Below are positions 15,051 through 24,600 of a stretch of DNA of 64,000 nucleotides, piece by piece. The notes below the pieces were generated by a model that worked only from the letters and a program-made list of their open reading frames with translations, did no database searches and had not been told where the DNA came from. The stretch's first letter is position 1; the number at the start of each line of letters is the position of its first letter. The DNA lies in contig CAJKLB010000003.1 in NCBI GenBank assembly GCA_905200615.1, forward strand, positions 1 to 64,000, given 5' to 3'. The stretch is from an uncultured Selenomonadales bacterium (GTDB lineage Bacteria > Bacillota > Clostridia > Christensenellales > QALW01). The translations under genes were made by a program, and so were the position numbers.

Positions 15051-15553
15051 CTCTCTTTGTTTGCAGCGCGGTATTTTCCGCAGAGATAAAAAAGCGGCTA
15101 TCCGCCGCTTGAACCAACTTCAATAAACTACAGAGAAATTCCCGATTCCCCGTTTTTCAGCGGTGCTCTTGCAAAAGCCCCCCGGAAAACCGATTTCTCG
15201 CATGTCAAAAAAACAAAAAACTTTGCTCTGCAGCAAAAGATTTTTGCTTGACGGTAGGGCTTGAGGCTGTTTCTATGGTTAAAAAATCATAGAAACAGTC
15301 TCTTTTGTTCCGCAGCTTAAAAATTACACGCGGCAAATTTCCGTCCTGCCCGAGAGATTCGTTACCCGTCGCGTTTTTTTATACTGCTCTTCTTCCCACC
15401 TTTTGCCGCGATCCCGTCTTCCCCCAAGCCGATGTTCTATTTTCGCTCATCATTAAAATTGCTTTTCCTCATAGAAAAAACATCCTTTTGCGGATCCTTT
15501 CAGGGAACGCGAGATGCGGTATTTTTCCAAACTTTTCAAGCATCTTATCGACG
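15051..15553. other. Intergenic region with hairpins only
   Basis: About 500 bases after folT. It contains an AAGCGGC/GCCGCTT hairpin (15090-15110), a CTTTGCT/AGCAAAG hairpin (about 15220-15238) and a long near-perfect inverted repeat at 15263-15306. No open frame has a ribosome site. Confidence 0.5.
15263..15306 (+). terminator. Long inverted repeat, possible terminator
   Basis: A 15-bp stem GAGGCTGTTTCTATG/CATAGAAACAGTCTC with one mismatch and a ten-base loop, followed by TTTTGTT. The stem is longer than usual for a terminator. Confidence 0.5.
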
Positions 15554-15988
15554 TTAAAGATAATCATGCATATCAGAAACAAGCTGTTCTTCCGAATGAA
15601 TCAGCCGTTTGGTAATATCCTTTGATTTTTCGTCGGCCGCCTGATAGCGGTTTAAATATTTATACAGTGATTTTACGCCCATATTACAGCCGTCTGTCAT
15701 CAAATCGGCAATCGTTTCATCCGAAGCATCCGCGGCCAGTTTCATATGTGTTTTCATCCAGGACATACTTTTTGCCACCGGATTGGGATCTTTGCCGTCA
15801 TCCTGATAATCCTTTAAAAGCGCTTGAATTTCACGGTCCAGATGTTCATGCTCCGTCTTACAGTCTTCCATCCGCCTGCGAAAAGATTTTGCCTGAATCC
15901 GCTCTAATACCTCATCGATTGAAGAAACACCCATCTTTACGCCCGCGTCACATTCCCGCAGTAATTTTATCGTATCCTGCTCAATCAT
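15554..15988 (-). CDS. Small all-helical protein, possibly ferritin-like
   Basis: 144 residues that read as four amphipathic helices: IKLLRECDAGVKMGVSSIDEVLE, EDCKTEHEHLDREIQALL, SMSWMKTHMKLAADASDETIADLM and LYKYLNRYQAADEKSKDITKRLI. There is no signal peptide or membrane helix. Size and E..H pattern (TEHEH) recall ferritin-like DUF proteins of Firmicutes, but the metal ligands cannot be confirmed by eye. AAGGAGG precedes the ATG at 15988 by ten bases. It appears to be monocistronic. Confidence 0.65.
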   Translation of the reverse strand: MIEQDTIKLLRECDAGVKMGVSSIDEVLERIQAKSFRRRMEDCKTEHEHLDREIQALLKDYQDDGKDPNPVAKSMSWMKTHMKLAADASDETIADLMTDGCNMGVKSLYKYLNRYQAADEKSKDITKRLIHSEEQLVSDMHDYL

Positions 15989-16103
15989 TACTATGCAACC
16001 TCCTTTTTTCTTAGTATGCGCGCATCGATCCGGAATATTCAAACCGCGACGCTTTTAAAAAAGAATCGTTTCCCTGCCGTGCAGACGAAAAACACGCGAA
16101 AAA

Positions 16104-16832
16104 TTACCGATGTTTTTTCATAGCTTTCCAGAAACCGTTATAGGTTCGATATCCCACACGCTTTCCGATTTCCGAAAGCGACAGTTCACTTTCGCCCATC
16201 AGTAATTTTGCCGCTTCAATTCTCCGCGCGGCGATCTCCCGGCGGAAACTTCTTCCGGTATATTGCATGACCACCCGCTCGGTCTGTTTTTTACTTAAAT
16301 GCAATTCTGACGCAAGCCGGCAAAGAGCCGTTTCCGAAGCATAATTTTGTGAAAAAAACTCATCAATCAAAAAACCGCGGTCACAAATCGGTTTTGTTTT
16401 TCGCGCGGGCGCGTCCGTCACCGACGCGCAAAAAAGAGAAAGGAACGCTTTCACGCGATCGGTCATTTCGCCCGGTTTTAATACGGAAATCGCCGAAAAA
16501 ACTTCTAAAATCAAGTTTGGGGAAAGATGTGCTTGCCGAATTTCGTCTGTTCCCTCCAGTCCTTCCAGCTGAAAAGCCGTATGAAGCGTATTTTTTTCGC
16601 TTTGTATACAAAAATGAAACGTATTTCCGGGGACAAGCAGCAAGTCGCCTGCCTTCAATACAATATGCCGGTTCCCCGCCAAATAACGCTGGCCTCCCTC
16701 TGCTACGATATGAAGTTCCGGATAAAGATGCCGGTGAAAAGCGGAGGCGGTTTTATGGAAATTGTAAAATCCATGCTGCATATAGATTTTTACGGGTTTT
16801 TCTCCCACATAAACGACCGTTTCGGTATTCAT
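16104..16832 (-). CDS. AraC-family transcriptional regulator with N-terminal cupin
   Basis: 242 residues. Residues about 20-90 form a cupin-like sensor (FHRHLYPELHIVAEG, then GDLLLVPGNTFH). The C-terminal third is an AraC DNA-binding domain with two helix-turn-helix units (LASELHLSKKQTERVV and LSEIGKRVGYRTYNGFWKAMKK). The protein ends right after the second recognition helix, slightly shorter than most. It is divergent from the sialidase-like/lyase operon, so it is the likely regulator of that operon. Confidence 0.85.
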   Translation of the reverse strand: MNTETVVYVGEKPVKIYMQHGFYNFHKTASAFHRHLYPELHIVAEGGQRYLAGNRHIVLKAGDLLLVPGNTFHFCIQSEKNTLHTAFQLEGLEGTDEIRQAHLSPNLILEVFSAISVLKPGEMTDRVKAFLSLFCASVTDAPARKTKPICDRGFLIDEFFSQNYASETALCRLASELHLSKKQTERVVMQYTGRSFRREIAARRIEAAKLLMGESELSLSEIGKRVGYRTYNGFWKAMKKHR

Positions 16833-16922
16833 TGGATTTCCTTTCTGTTTTGATGTTCTGTTTCGCGCGGCCCTATATTTCCCGAAAAGACATATCCTGA
16901 TTAAAAACGTCCCATCAATATA

Positions 16923-16951
16923 TTGCCGTGCCTTGGGTTCTATGCTATGAT
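16923..16951 (+). promoter_or_regulatory. Promoter of the sialic-acid operon
   Basis: TTGCCG and TATGAT with a 17-base spacer in the divergent region after the AraC gene. The weak -35 fits an activator-dependent promoter. Confidence 0.55.
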
Positions 16952-17055
16952 ATTTTTAACATGATAAAAAAGCAGTAAGTTATTTTTATAGTGTAGCATA
17001 AAGCCTTTGATCTGTAAATATGCCTTCAAGAAAAGGCTTGAAAGGAAGAAAAATA

Positions 17056-18126
17056 ATGAAAATTGAATTGATCGGGGATCTGAAAATTGTGCAAAGCAAC
17101 CCTAACAGCATACATTCTTATTTTGGCTGGCCGACTGCCGCGAGGCTGAAAAATGGAAAAATCGCGGTAGGAAGCTCTGGGTTTCGTTTGGCGCATATTT
17201 GTCCGTTTGGGAAAGCCGTTCTATCCTACAGTGAAGATGAAGGCAAAACATATACCGCGCCGGCTGTAGTGATCGATACCCCTCTTGACGACAGAGATGT
17301 CGGTCTTACCCCTTTTGGCAAAAGCGGTTTGATTTTCACCTCCTTCAATAACACCGTAGCGTTTCAGCGCGCGTATGCCGGCGCGTATGCGAACGCGTAC
17401 CTTGACGGCGTAACACCTGCGCAGGTTGAAAAATTTCATGCCTCGGAATTTTGCATCAGCTATGACAACGGAATCACGTTCGGCCCCCTTTATCATTCGC
17501 CTGTTACTTCACCGCACGGACCTATTGAGCTTTCCGACGGAACGATCCTCTGGGTAGGAAGGACTTTTCAAAGCGCGGAATTTCCTGACGAGGATATTGT
17601 AAAAGCTTACCGCGTTCATCTCGACGGCACCATGCAGTATCTCGGCAAGATTGCCAATATTGTCCATAACGGAATGTCCTTACTTTCCTGTGAGCCGGAT
17701 ATCCTGCAGCTTCCTGACGGAAAAATTCTCTGCCATCTGCGTGTACAGTCGGAAAATTTGTTTTATACGACTTATCAATCGGAATCCACCGACGGCGGCA
17801 AGACCTGGACGGCGCCGCACGCTGTTCTTTCGCCCAAAGGAGGCGCTCCCGCGCATCTGATGCTCCACTCCTCCGGCGCGGTGATTTCCACTTACGGCTA
17901 TCGGGAAGCGCCGTTCGGCGTCCGCGCCATGTTCAGCTTTGACGACGGAAAGACGTGGGATACGGATCATGTCCTTTTTGATAAAGGTACAGACTATGAT
18001 CTGGGATATCCTTCCACAGTTGAAACGCAAGACGGTTGTCTTTTAACGATATTCTATGCCCATTATCCCAACAAAACGGATCCCGCTGTTATTCTTCAGC
18101 AGAAATGGAGGTTTGAAAGAAATTGA
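17056..18126 (+). CDS. Sialidase-superfamily beta-propeller protein, cytoplasmic
   Basis: 356 residues with four Asp-box motifs of the S.D.G.T(W/F/Y) type: YSEDEGKTY near 56, SYDNGITF near 134, STDGGKTW near 250 and SFDDGKTW near 298. These mark the six-bladed sialidase fold. The N-terminus YFGWPTAARLKNGKIAVGSSGFR carries a conserved Arg. There is no signal peptide, so it acts inside the cell. It is coupled (4-base overlap) to an N-acetylneuraminate lyase, which suggests it releases or handles sialic acid from imported sialosides. Start ATG at 17056 follows AAAGGAAG; the upstream in-frame extension lacks support. Confidence 0.75.
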   Translation: MKIELIGDLKIVQSNPNSIHSYFGWPTAARLKNGKIAVGSSGFRLAHICPFGKAVLSYSEDEGKTYTAPAVVIDTPLDDRDVGLTPFGKSGLIFTSFNNTVAFQRAYAGAYANAYLDGVTPAQVEKFHASEFCISYDNGITFGPLYHSPVTSPHGPIELSDGTILWVGRTFQSAEFPDEDIVKAYRVHLDGTMQYLGKIANIVHNGMSLLSCEPDILQLPDGKILCHLRVQSENLFYTTYQSESTDGGKTWTAPHAVLSPKGGAPAHLMLHSSGAVISTYGYREAPFGVRAMFSFDDGKTWDTDHVLFDKGTDYDLGYPSTVETQDGCLLTIFYAHYPNKTDPAVILQQKWRFERN

Positions 18127-19022
18127 AATTTACCGGAATTATGCCGGCGCTTGTTACGCCGCTTCATGACGATGAAAGCATTGATGTTCCCGTGCTTCAC
18201 GCGCTTCTTGAGCATCTGCTTTCTCTGGGCGCAGACGGTTTTTATATCGGAGGCGCTACGGGGGAGGGACTTTGTCTTACTCAGCAGGCACGGGAAGTTT
18301 TAGCGGAAGAATCCGTAAAATACATAGCCCATCGTAAGCCTTGCATCATCCATGTGGCCTCCACTGATTTTAAAGAAGCAATCGCCTTGGCCCGGCAGGC
18401 AGAGCGTGTGGGAGCCGATGCGGTTTCAGCAATTCCCCCGCTGTTTTTTCCTTACGATGAAGCGGATGTTTATCAGTATTATAAAGCGTTGGCCGACGCG
18501 GTGCACATTCCCGTAATGATCTATTTTAATCCTTCGGCAGGGTTTCATATCACGGCGAAAATCGCGGCGCATTTCTTTGAAATCGATAATGTCACCTCCA
18601 TTAAATGGACAAATTCGGATTTTTTTGAAATGATCCGTCTAAAAGACATGACGCACGGAGAAATGAATATCATCAACGGTTCAGATGAGGTTCTTTTAAT
18701 GGGATTGGCCGCCGGAGCCGACGGCGGAATCGGAACTACCTATAATTTTCTTCTGCCGTGTATAAAATCCATTTACGATTCTTTTCGTGCCGGAGATTTA
18801 AAAGCTGCCCGGGAAAGTCAATATCTTGCCGACCGAATCATGTCTCCGCTGTTTCAATACAGCCTGATTCCGGCGGTAAAGGCAATTCTGGAGCGTTCCG
18901 GATTTGCCGTGGGAAATGCGGCGTTTCCGATGAAACGCTATACGGAAGAAGAAAAAGACAAAATTTTTGCCGATATGCTTGCCGCCGGATTCACGCCTGA
19001 AAAAACACCGCAAAAATCATAG
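18123..19022 (+). CDS. nanA: N-acetylneuraminate lyase (DapA/NanA family)
   Basis: Cleaves sialic acid to N-acetylmannosamine and pyruvate through a Schiff base. 299 residues in a DapA-type barrel. Key features: GGATGE at 43-48, Tyr134 in IYFNPSAGF, and the Schiff-base Lys161 in SIKWTNSD. The K(W/F)TN(S/T)D context favours NanA over dihydrodipicolinate synthase. The start is a TTG at 18123 overlapping the upstream stop, with GGAGG eleven bases before it. No nanE or nanK is adjacent. A terminator follows at 19130-19172. Confidence 0.82.
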   Translation: MKFTGIMPALVTPLHDDESIDVPVLHALLEHLLSLGADGFYIGGATGEGLCLTQQAREVLAEESVKYIAHRKPCIIHVASTDFKEAIALARQAERVGADAVSAIPPLFFPYDEADVYQYYKALADAVHIPVMIYFNPSAGFHITAKIAAHFFEIDNVTSIKWTNSDFFEMIRLKDMTHGEMNIINGSDEVLLMGLAAGADGGIGTTYNFLLPCIKSIYDSFRAGDLKAARESQYLADRIMSPLFQYSLIPAVKAILERSGFAVGNAAFPMKRYTEEEKDKIFADMLAAGFTPEKTPQKS

Positions 19023-19129
19023 CCGTTCATAAGAAATATTGTTCGTACAAAAGGGCGAAAAAGCAACGGAAGAAAAAAACGCTAAGATCAGAGGAAATTT
19101 AAATTTTCAAAGCAAACAGAAAGCACCTT

Positions 19130-19172
19130 AACGGCTTGAACGCTATATTGAGCGAGCGTCAAGCCGTTTTTT
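19130..19172 (+). terminator. Terminator of the sialic-acid operon
   Basis: AACGGCTTGA/TCAAGCCGTT stem extended by ACGCT/AGCG, followed by TTTTTTA. Confidence 0.8.
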
Positions 19173-19284
19173 ACTTTTCTTTCCGATTTTCACCGGTTTG
19201 TTATGCGTGCGGTCTGAAAATTTTTCAGCCCCCGAGCAGAATGGATGGACGCGGTAACTCTAAAAATATTCTCCGAAACCGGTC

Positions 19285-19313
19285 TTGTATTTCCCTTTCC
19301 TATATGATACAAT
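19285..19313 (+). promoter_or_regulatory. Promoter of the URO-D-like gene
   Basis: TTGTAT and TACAAT with a 17-base spacer, 50 bases before the start codon. Confidence 0.65.
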
Positions 19314-19363
19314 GAGCGAAAATACGAGTGATCCGGCAAAACCGGAAAAAGGGAGAATACGAT

Positions 19364-20605
19364 ATGGAGCGGGATATTCAAATTTTAAGAGCGCTGGCCG
19401 TTCAATATATGCTTTTGGCCTATAAAGCGGAAGAAGAGCACCTATGGGAATTACACGCGGATCTGAATGATTTATGCCCGCGGCGTCCCATTGTGCTGAT
19501 TCATGAGCTGCCGTGGCATGAACTGAATCAGGATGGCTCTCTGACCCTGCAATGTCAGGATCCGGACTACCGGAAAGCAGAGGATTATCTCCGCAAAACT
19601 TTATTTCAGCAAAAATATTTCCCAGCAGATATGCTGGTAAAAGCCTATCTTCCGGTAGAGAAAACAATCCGTACCTCGGGAATCGGCGTGGAGGTAAAGG
19701 AAGAAACATTGGCCGTAGATAAGGAAAACCAAATCGTATCGCACAGATATGAAAATCAGTTTCATTCCATAGAGGACGTGGAAAAGCTTCATAATCCGGT
19801 CATTTTTTATGACAGAGAGGATTCTCTGCGCCGGTTTGAGAAAATCAGTGAAGCGGTTGCGGATATTGTGCCGGTAAAGCTTGTCGGTGAGGATACCGGT
19901 TATGGGCTGGGACATAAGGCATGGGATATCATCGCAAGCTTCATGAGCGTGAACGATCTGCTGTACGCGCTGATCGATGAACCGGAGATGATGCACGCGC
20001 TGGTGAAAAAGCTTACGGATATCTTTTTGGATACCGTTCGGCAATACGAGGAACTGAATCTTTTGAATCCGGACAGTACTTACTGCCATTGCTCCGCGGC
20101 GGCTTCAAGAACCTTAAGGAACAATCTGCCGGCGGACGGTCAAGTAAAAGCGCGTCATGTATGGGGACGGGGTCTTGCGCAAATTCTTGCAACAGTCTCC
20201 CCGGCTATGCATGAAGCCTTTGAAATCGAGCACGCGAAAAGAGCCATGGAACCTTTCGGCCTTGTATATTACGGCTGTTGCGAGCCTTTGGATACCAAAA
20301 TAGATATTGTACGTAAGATTCCCCATCTAAGGAAAATATCCATTACGCCTTGGGCGGATATCCATCGGGCGGCGGAAACCATCGGAAAAAATTATGTGAT
20401 TTCCGCAAAGCCAAACCCGGCTAATCTGCCTTACGCCGCTTCTAATCCGGAATTGATTCGTAAAGAAATCCGAACGATTCTGGACGCCTGCCGCAAAAAC
20501 GGCTGTCCCTGCGAACTTTTGTTGAAGGATATCAGCACGACCGGAAAAAATTTGGAAAATCTGATTGTTTGGAACCGCATTGCCAAAGAAGAAATCTTTT
20601 CTTGA
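19364..20605 (+). CDS. Uroporphyrinogen-decarboxylase-like protein
   Basis: 413 residues, soluble. The layout matches URO-D/MtaA-type barrels: IVLIHELPWHEL at the start, WDIIASFMSVNDLLYALIDEPE in the middle, a CHC segment (STYCHCSAAAS), and YYGCCEPLDTKIDIVRKIPHLRKISITPWADI near the C-terminus. In corrinoid methyltransferases of this fold, His/Cys residues bind zinc and activate a thiol. The Cys-rich blocks here (CHC, CC) make that plausible, but the substrate is unknown. The gene is unlikely to serve haem synthesis, since no haem genes are near. Start ATG at 19364 with GGGAG upstream. Confidence 0.65.
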   Translation: MERDIQILRALAVQYMLLAYKAEEEHLWELHADLNDLCPRRPIVLIHELPWHELNQDGSLTLQCQDPDYRKAEDYLRKTLFQQKYFPADMLVKAYLPVEKTIRTSGIGVEVKEETLAVDKENQIVSHRYENQFHSIEDVEKLHNPVIFYDREDSLRRFEKISEAVADIVPVKLVGEDTGYGLGHKAWDIIASFMSVNDLLYALIDEPEMMHALVKKLTDIFLDTVRQYEELNLLNPDSTYCHCSAAASRTLRNNLPADGQVKARHVWGRGLAQILATVSPAMHEAFEIEHAKRAMEPFGLVYYGCCEPLDTKIDIVRKIPHLRKISITPWADIHRAAETIGKNYVISAKPNPANLPYAASNPELIRKEIRTILDACRKNGCPCELLLKDISTTGKNLENLIVWNRIAKEEIFS

Positions 20606-20736
20606 CTTTTCCTCATCCGCTTTCCGCCCAAGTGTTTTCTTTTCGCGTTTTTAACCGTCTGTGGGGACTGCTTTTTAAGCGGCCCCGATGATGGCTCCAT
20701 CCCCTATTTGTTTTTTTCGCGGCGTACCGCCGCGTC

Positions 20737-20957
20737 AAACTGTAGGCGAACCTGAAAATTGATTTTTTGCGGCGTTCAGCCGCATTTTGTTTTTCCGGCG
20801 GCAGGCGGAAAAAACTGCATAGGCATATAAATGAAAAAACGCTTGATAAGCGGTCTTTCAAAGACACGGCGGGAATACTGATGAAGCTAAAATCCGAAAT
20901 TCAACGATTTTCAAGCCGGCGGCATCCCTAAGAGTGTTAACTTTATCCACACACTCT
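20737..20957 (+). repeat. Dispersed hairpin element, copy A
   Basis: Shares in order with copies B-D: an AACCTGAAAATTGATTTTTT block, a GCGGCG..GCCGC hairpin (20769-20783), TTTTGTTTTTCCGG, a CGCTTGATAAGCG hairpin, a TCAACGATTTTCAAGC block, GGCATCC, and a final AGTGTTAAC..ACACT hairpin. Confidence 0.8.
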
Positions 20958-21370
20958 CTCGGCGTTGCCGACGTTCCGGCAGATACAAAACTCCGCGCGG
21001 CAAGCGAGATTCAAGCCTTGTTTAAATTCGCTCGGCGCAAACAAAATCCAACGGCAAAATATTTTTAAAGGAAATGAAAATCAACTCCGTATCCGCCAAT
21101 CGGTTTTTAAAAGCAGCCGTTTGAATCCTCAAAACAAAAAGCGGACTTCTAAAACAAATAAAAAAGGTACTTCAGAGTGTCCAAAAAATCATACGGCTAA
21201 AAAACAAAAAAATTTCCTCCGTGTTTTAAGGGTATAGGATACCGGACAACCCTCCGGAAGAGGAATTCCAAAAGAGCTCAGCAGGAGCATAAATCGTGTT
21301 AGCGGGATGTTTTACGGTGGAGAAATCCTGCTCCCGACGCAATGCATAAAAATTTTGCTCTTTCTCCCTG

Positions 21371-21400
21371 TTCACAAACAGGTTTTTCCACAGGCTGTGA
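21371..21400 (+). repeat. Small repeat TTTTTC(C/G)ACAG(G/A)CTGT, copy 1
   Basis: The sequence TTCACAAACAGGTTTTTC followed by an ACAGnCTGT palindrome recurs at 27407-27436; its core recurs at 37581-37602. Confidence 0.7.
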
Positions 21401-21553
21401 AAAAAAGTTCTTTTTTCCGTTTTTATTGAAAATATCTTCCGTTCTTTTTTATACATTTTCCCGCAATCCGTTGATAAAAAATCAAGGATAAAATTTTGAT
21501 TAAAAAATAATCTGTTCGGTTGATAAAATCGAATAGATTCCTTAAAACCGGTA

Positions 21554-21582
21554 TTGCATTTGTGTTTGATATATGTTACAAT
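21554..21582 (+). promoter_or_regulatory. Promoter of the large glycosidase operon
   Basis: TTGCAT and TACAAT with a 17-base spacer, 55 bases before the start codon. Confidence 0.65.
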
Positions 21583-21637
21583 GAACAAAAAATATGGCTG
21601 AAAAAGGCGTACAGCCAGCCAAACGGAGGAAAGAAAC

Positions 21638-24600
21638 ATGTTATATAAAAAAAAGTCGGCACCGGAACTCACGCAGGAACTGTTTGAAAATCCCACAGCG
21701 GAATTTCGGGGCGCGCCTTTCTGGGCTTGGAATACGAAACTCAAGGATGAAATGCTGCTGAAGCAAATCGAAATCTTTAAGCAAATGGGCATCGGCGGAT
21801 TCCATATGCATGTGCGTTCGGGAATGGCTACGGAGTATTTAAGCGAAGAATTCATGCGCTTGATCCGTTTGTGTGACGAAAAGGCCAAAAAAGAGAATAT
21901 GCTCTGCTGGCTGTATGACGAGGACCGCTGGCCGTCGGGCGCGGCAGGAGGCATCGTCACTAAAAATTATCGATACAGAAGCCGCTCTCTTGTCTTTGAT
22001 TCTGCCGATCCGCACAACCGTAAAAATTTTGCCGAAACTTTTGAGGAATTCTGCCGCATGGCAGATAACGGCCAAAAACCCTGCGGATATTTTATAGGAC
22101 GGTATGCCGTTACCTTTGATGAAAATAAATTCATGAAAGATTACCGCCGTCTGAAAAATGACGAGGAGTATGCGGGAACCGTTTGGTATGCCTATATTTC
22201 GGTAAGTGAAGATAACCCCTGGTATAACGGGCAGGCCTATCTGGATACCCTGAATAAAAAAGCCGTTGAAGAATTCGTGCGGGTAACCTATGACAGCTAT
22301 TATAAAGCCGTGGGCGAAGATTTCGGAAGCAGTATTCCCGCCATTTTTACCGATGAGCCTCAGGTTCCGCGGCATAGCTATTTTAAAATTTCCGGTGATC
22401 AAGGATATATCACCCTTCCCTTTACCGATGATTTTGAAGATACCTATCGCGCTGTTTACGGCGAAAGTCTGCTGGATAAAGCTCCGGAACTGGTATGGGA
22501 GCTGCCCGACAGCGGCTGCGCGCTTACCAGATACCGTTATATGGATCATATGTGTGAGCGCTTTGTTTCGGCCTTTGTAGATACCATCGGTCAATGGTGC
22601 ATGGAGCATAATATTGCTTTTACCGGCCATATGATGCAGGAACCGACGCTCAGCAGCCAAACAGACTCTTTGGGCGAAGCCATGCGCTGCTACCGTAATT
22701 TTCAGATTCCGGGCATGGATCTTTTATGCGACCGCGTAGAACTGACCACCGCTAAACAAGTGCAGTCGGCGGTGCATCAGTACGGCAGAGAGGGAATGCT
22801 CTCAGAGCTTTACGGTGTTACCGGCTGGGCCTTTGATTTTAAAGGGCATAAGCGGCAAGGCGATTGGCAAGCGGCTTTGGGCGTAACCGTGCGCGTACAT
22901 CACTTGACCTGGGTATCCATGAACGGAGAAGCCAAGCGGGATTATCCCGCCTCTATCGGCTATCAATCCCCGTGGTACCGGGAATACCGTTATATTGAAG
23001 ATCATTTTGCAAGACTATATACCGCTTTGACCCGCGGTACGCCGCAGGTTCGCGTCGGCGTGATTCATCCGGTAGAAAGCTTTTGGCTCTACTGCGGACC
23101 TAATGACAAAACAGCGCTGCGCCGGCAGTATTTGGACGCGCAGTTTGATCAGCTGACAAAAGCATTGGTTTACAGCGGTATTGATTTTGATTTTATTGCC
23201 GAATCGCTCTTCCCCCAGCTTTGCAAAACGGTATCCAATCCCATTACCGTGGGAGAAATGAAATATGACTGTATCGTTGTTCCGGTGATGGAAACCATGC
23301 GCGCGACTACCCTGGAGCGTCTGGAGGCCTTTGCCAAGGCCGGCGGAAAGGTAATTTTGGTTGGAAAATCGCCGATATATATTGACGCAATCCCTTCCGA
23401 GGCAGCGGCAAAAGCGGCAAAGAACTGGAAACAGCTGGACGTGGATTACACGGCTCTGGTTTCCGCCTTAGAGGAATTCCGTTTTGTTGATTTTACCAAT
23501 ATGGATACCGGTGTGCGCTGCGGTAATTTTGTACACCAGCTGCGTAATGACGGTGAAAATAAATGGCTGTTCTTCTGCCACGGTGAAAACATGGAAGAGC
23601 GGCAGGGTTATGTTTCCGCGCTCTATTGTGAAAACGTGATGCTTACCATAAACGGAGAGTATGATCTGACTGAATACGATACGCTTACCGGCGCCGTTTA
23701 TACGCCCGGCTACCGTATCAAGAACGGAAAAACCGTTTTAACGCGCACTATGTTTGCGCAGGACAGTCTGCTGCTGAAGCTGACGCCCGCAAAGGGAGAA
23801 AAACTGGTAGAAAGCAACGCGCCTGTACGGCCTATGCCGCAGGGCGTTAACGATGTGATCATAAGCAAACCCAGCGCCAAAGTGGTGATGGACATTTCCG
23901 CTGCCGATACCCTATCGGTAAAGGATATGGTAGAATACACCTTGGATGAACCGAACGCGGTATTGCTGGATCAGTGTGAATACGCCTTTGACGGGGAGCC
24001 CTATCAAGGTCAGGAGGATTCCCTGCTGGTGGCCGATATCGGCAGAAAGCGGTTCTTTGCCAAACATCAGGGTCAGCGTATCGTTCAGCCTTGGGTAGAA
24101 ATTCCCGAAGATGTGCAAAAGGATTTAAAAACACATACGGTAAAAAGAAGATTCCGCTTTACCAGTGAAATCATCCTTGAAAACGCGCATTTGGCTTTGG
24201 AACTTGCGCAGCAGGCAACCATTTGGATAAACGGCCGCCAGATTTCCAATCAAACCGACGGCTGGTATGTGGATGAGTGTATCCAAACCGTACCGCTTCC
24301 CGTATTGCAGCCGGGAGAAATTATCATTGAAGTGGAAATTCCCTTTGAACTGCGCAGCTGCACGGAATGGTGCTATTTCCTGGGTGATTTCGGCGTAACG
24401 GTGCAGGGAAAATTTGTTACCGTAACAAAAAAACCCGAAAAGCTTGCCTTTGGCGACGCGGTTCATCAGGGACTGCCGTTCTATACAGGCAATATTACAT
24501 ACCATACCGCTTATACCGAACCCATAGGCGCCCAGCGCACACTGCAAATTTCCCAGTACGGCGGCGCGCTTGTCAAGGTAAGCGTTGACGGAAATGCACC

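Larger units (their letters stand above)
19023..19363. other. Intergenic region with terminator and promoter
   Basis: About 340 bases holding the terminator of the sialic-acid operon and the promoter of the next gene. No coding frame seen. Confidence 0.6.
20606..21637. other. Gene-free kilobase with dispersed repeats
   Basis: About 1030 bases without a credible gene. It contains a CGCGGCG/CGCCGCG hairpin (20718-20734), copy A of the dispersed hairpin element (20737-20957), the small repeat at 21371-21400, and the promoter of the next gene at its end. The one longish frame (20965-21237) is Lys/Asn/Ser-rich with no ribosome site. Confidence 0.6.

Noticed and set aside
19364..20605. Haem-pathway uroporphyrinogen decarboxylase (HemE)
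   Set aside because: The N-terminus and Cys-rich blocks do not match HemE, and no haem genes are near; only the fold family is supported.
20965..21237. 90-codon frame after element A
   Set aside because: Low-complexity Lys/Asn/Ser product, no ribosome site, in a repeat-rich gene-free region.
20606..21637. CRISPR array
   Set aside because: The repeated sequences here are single copies of dispersed elements, without regular short repeats and spacers, and no cas gene is present.
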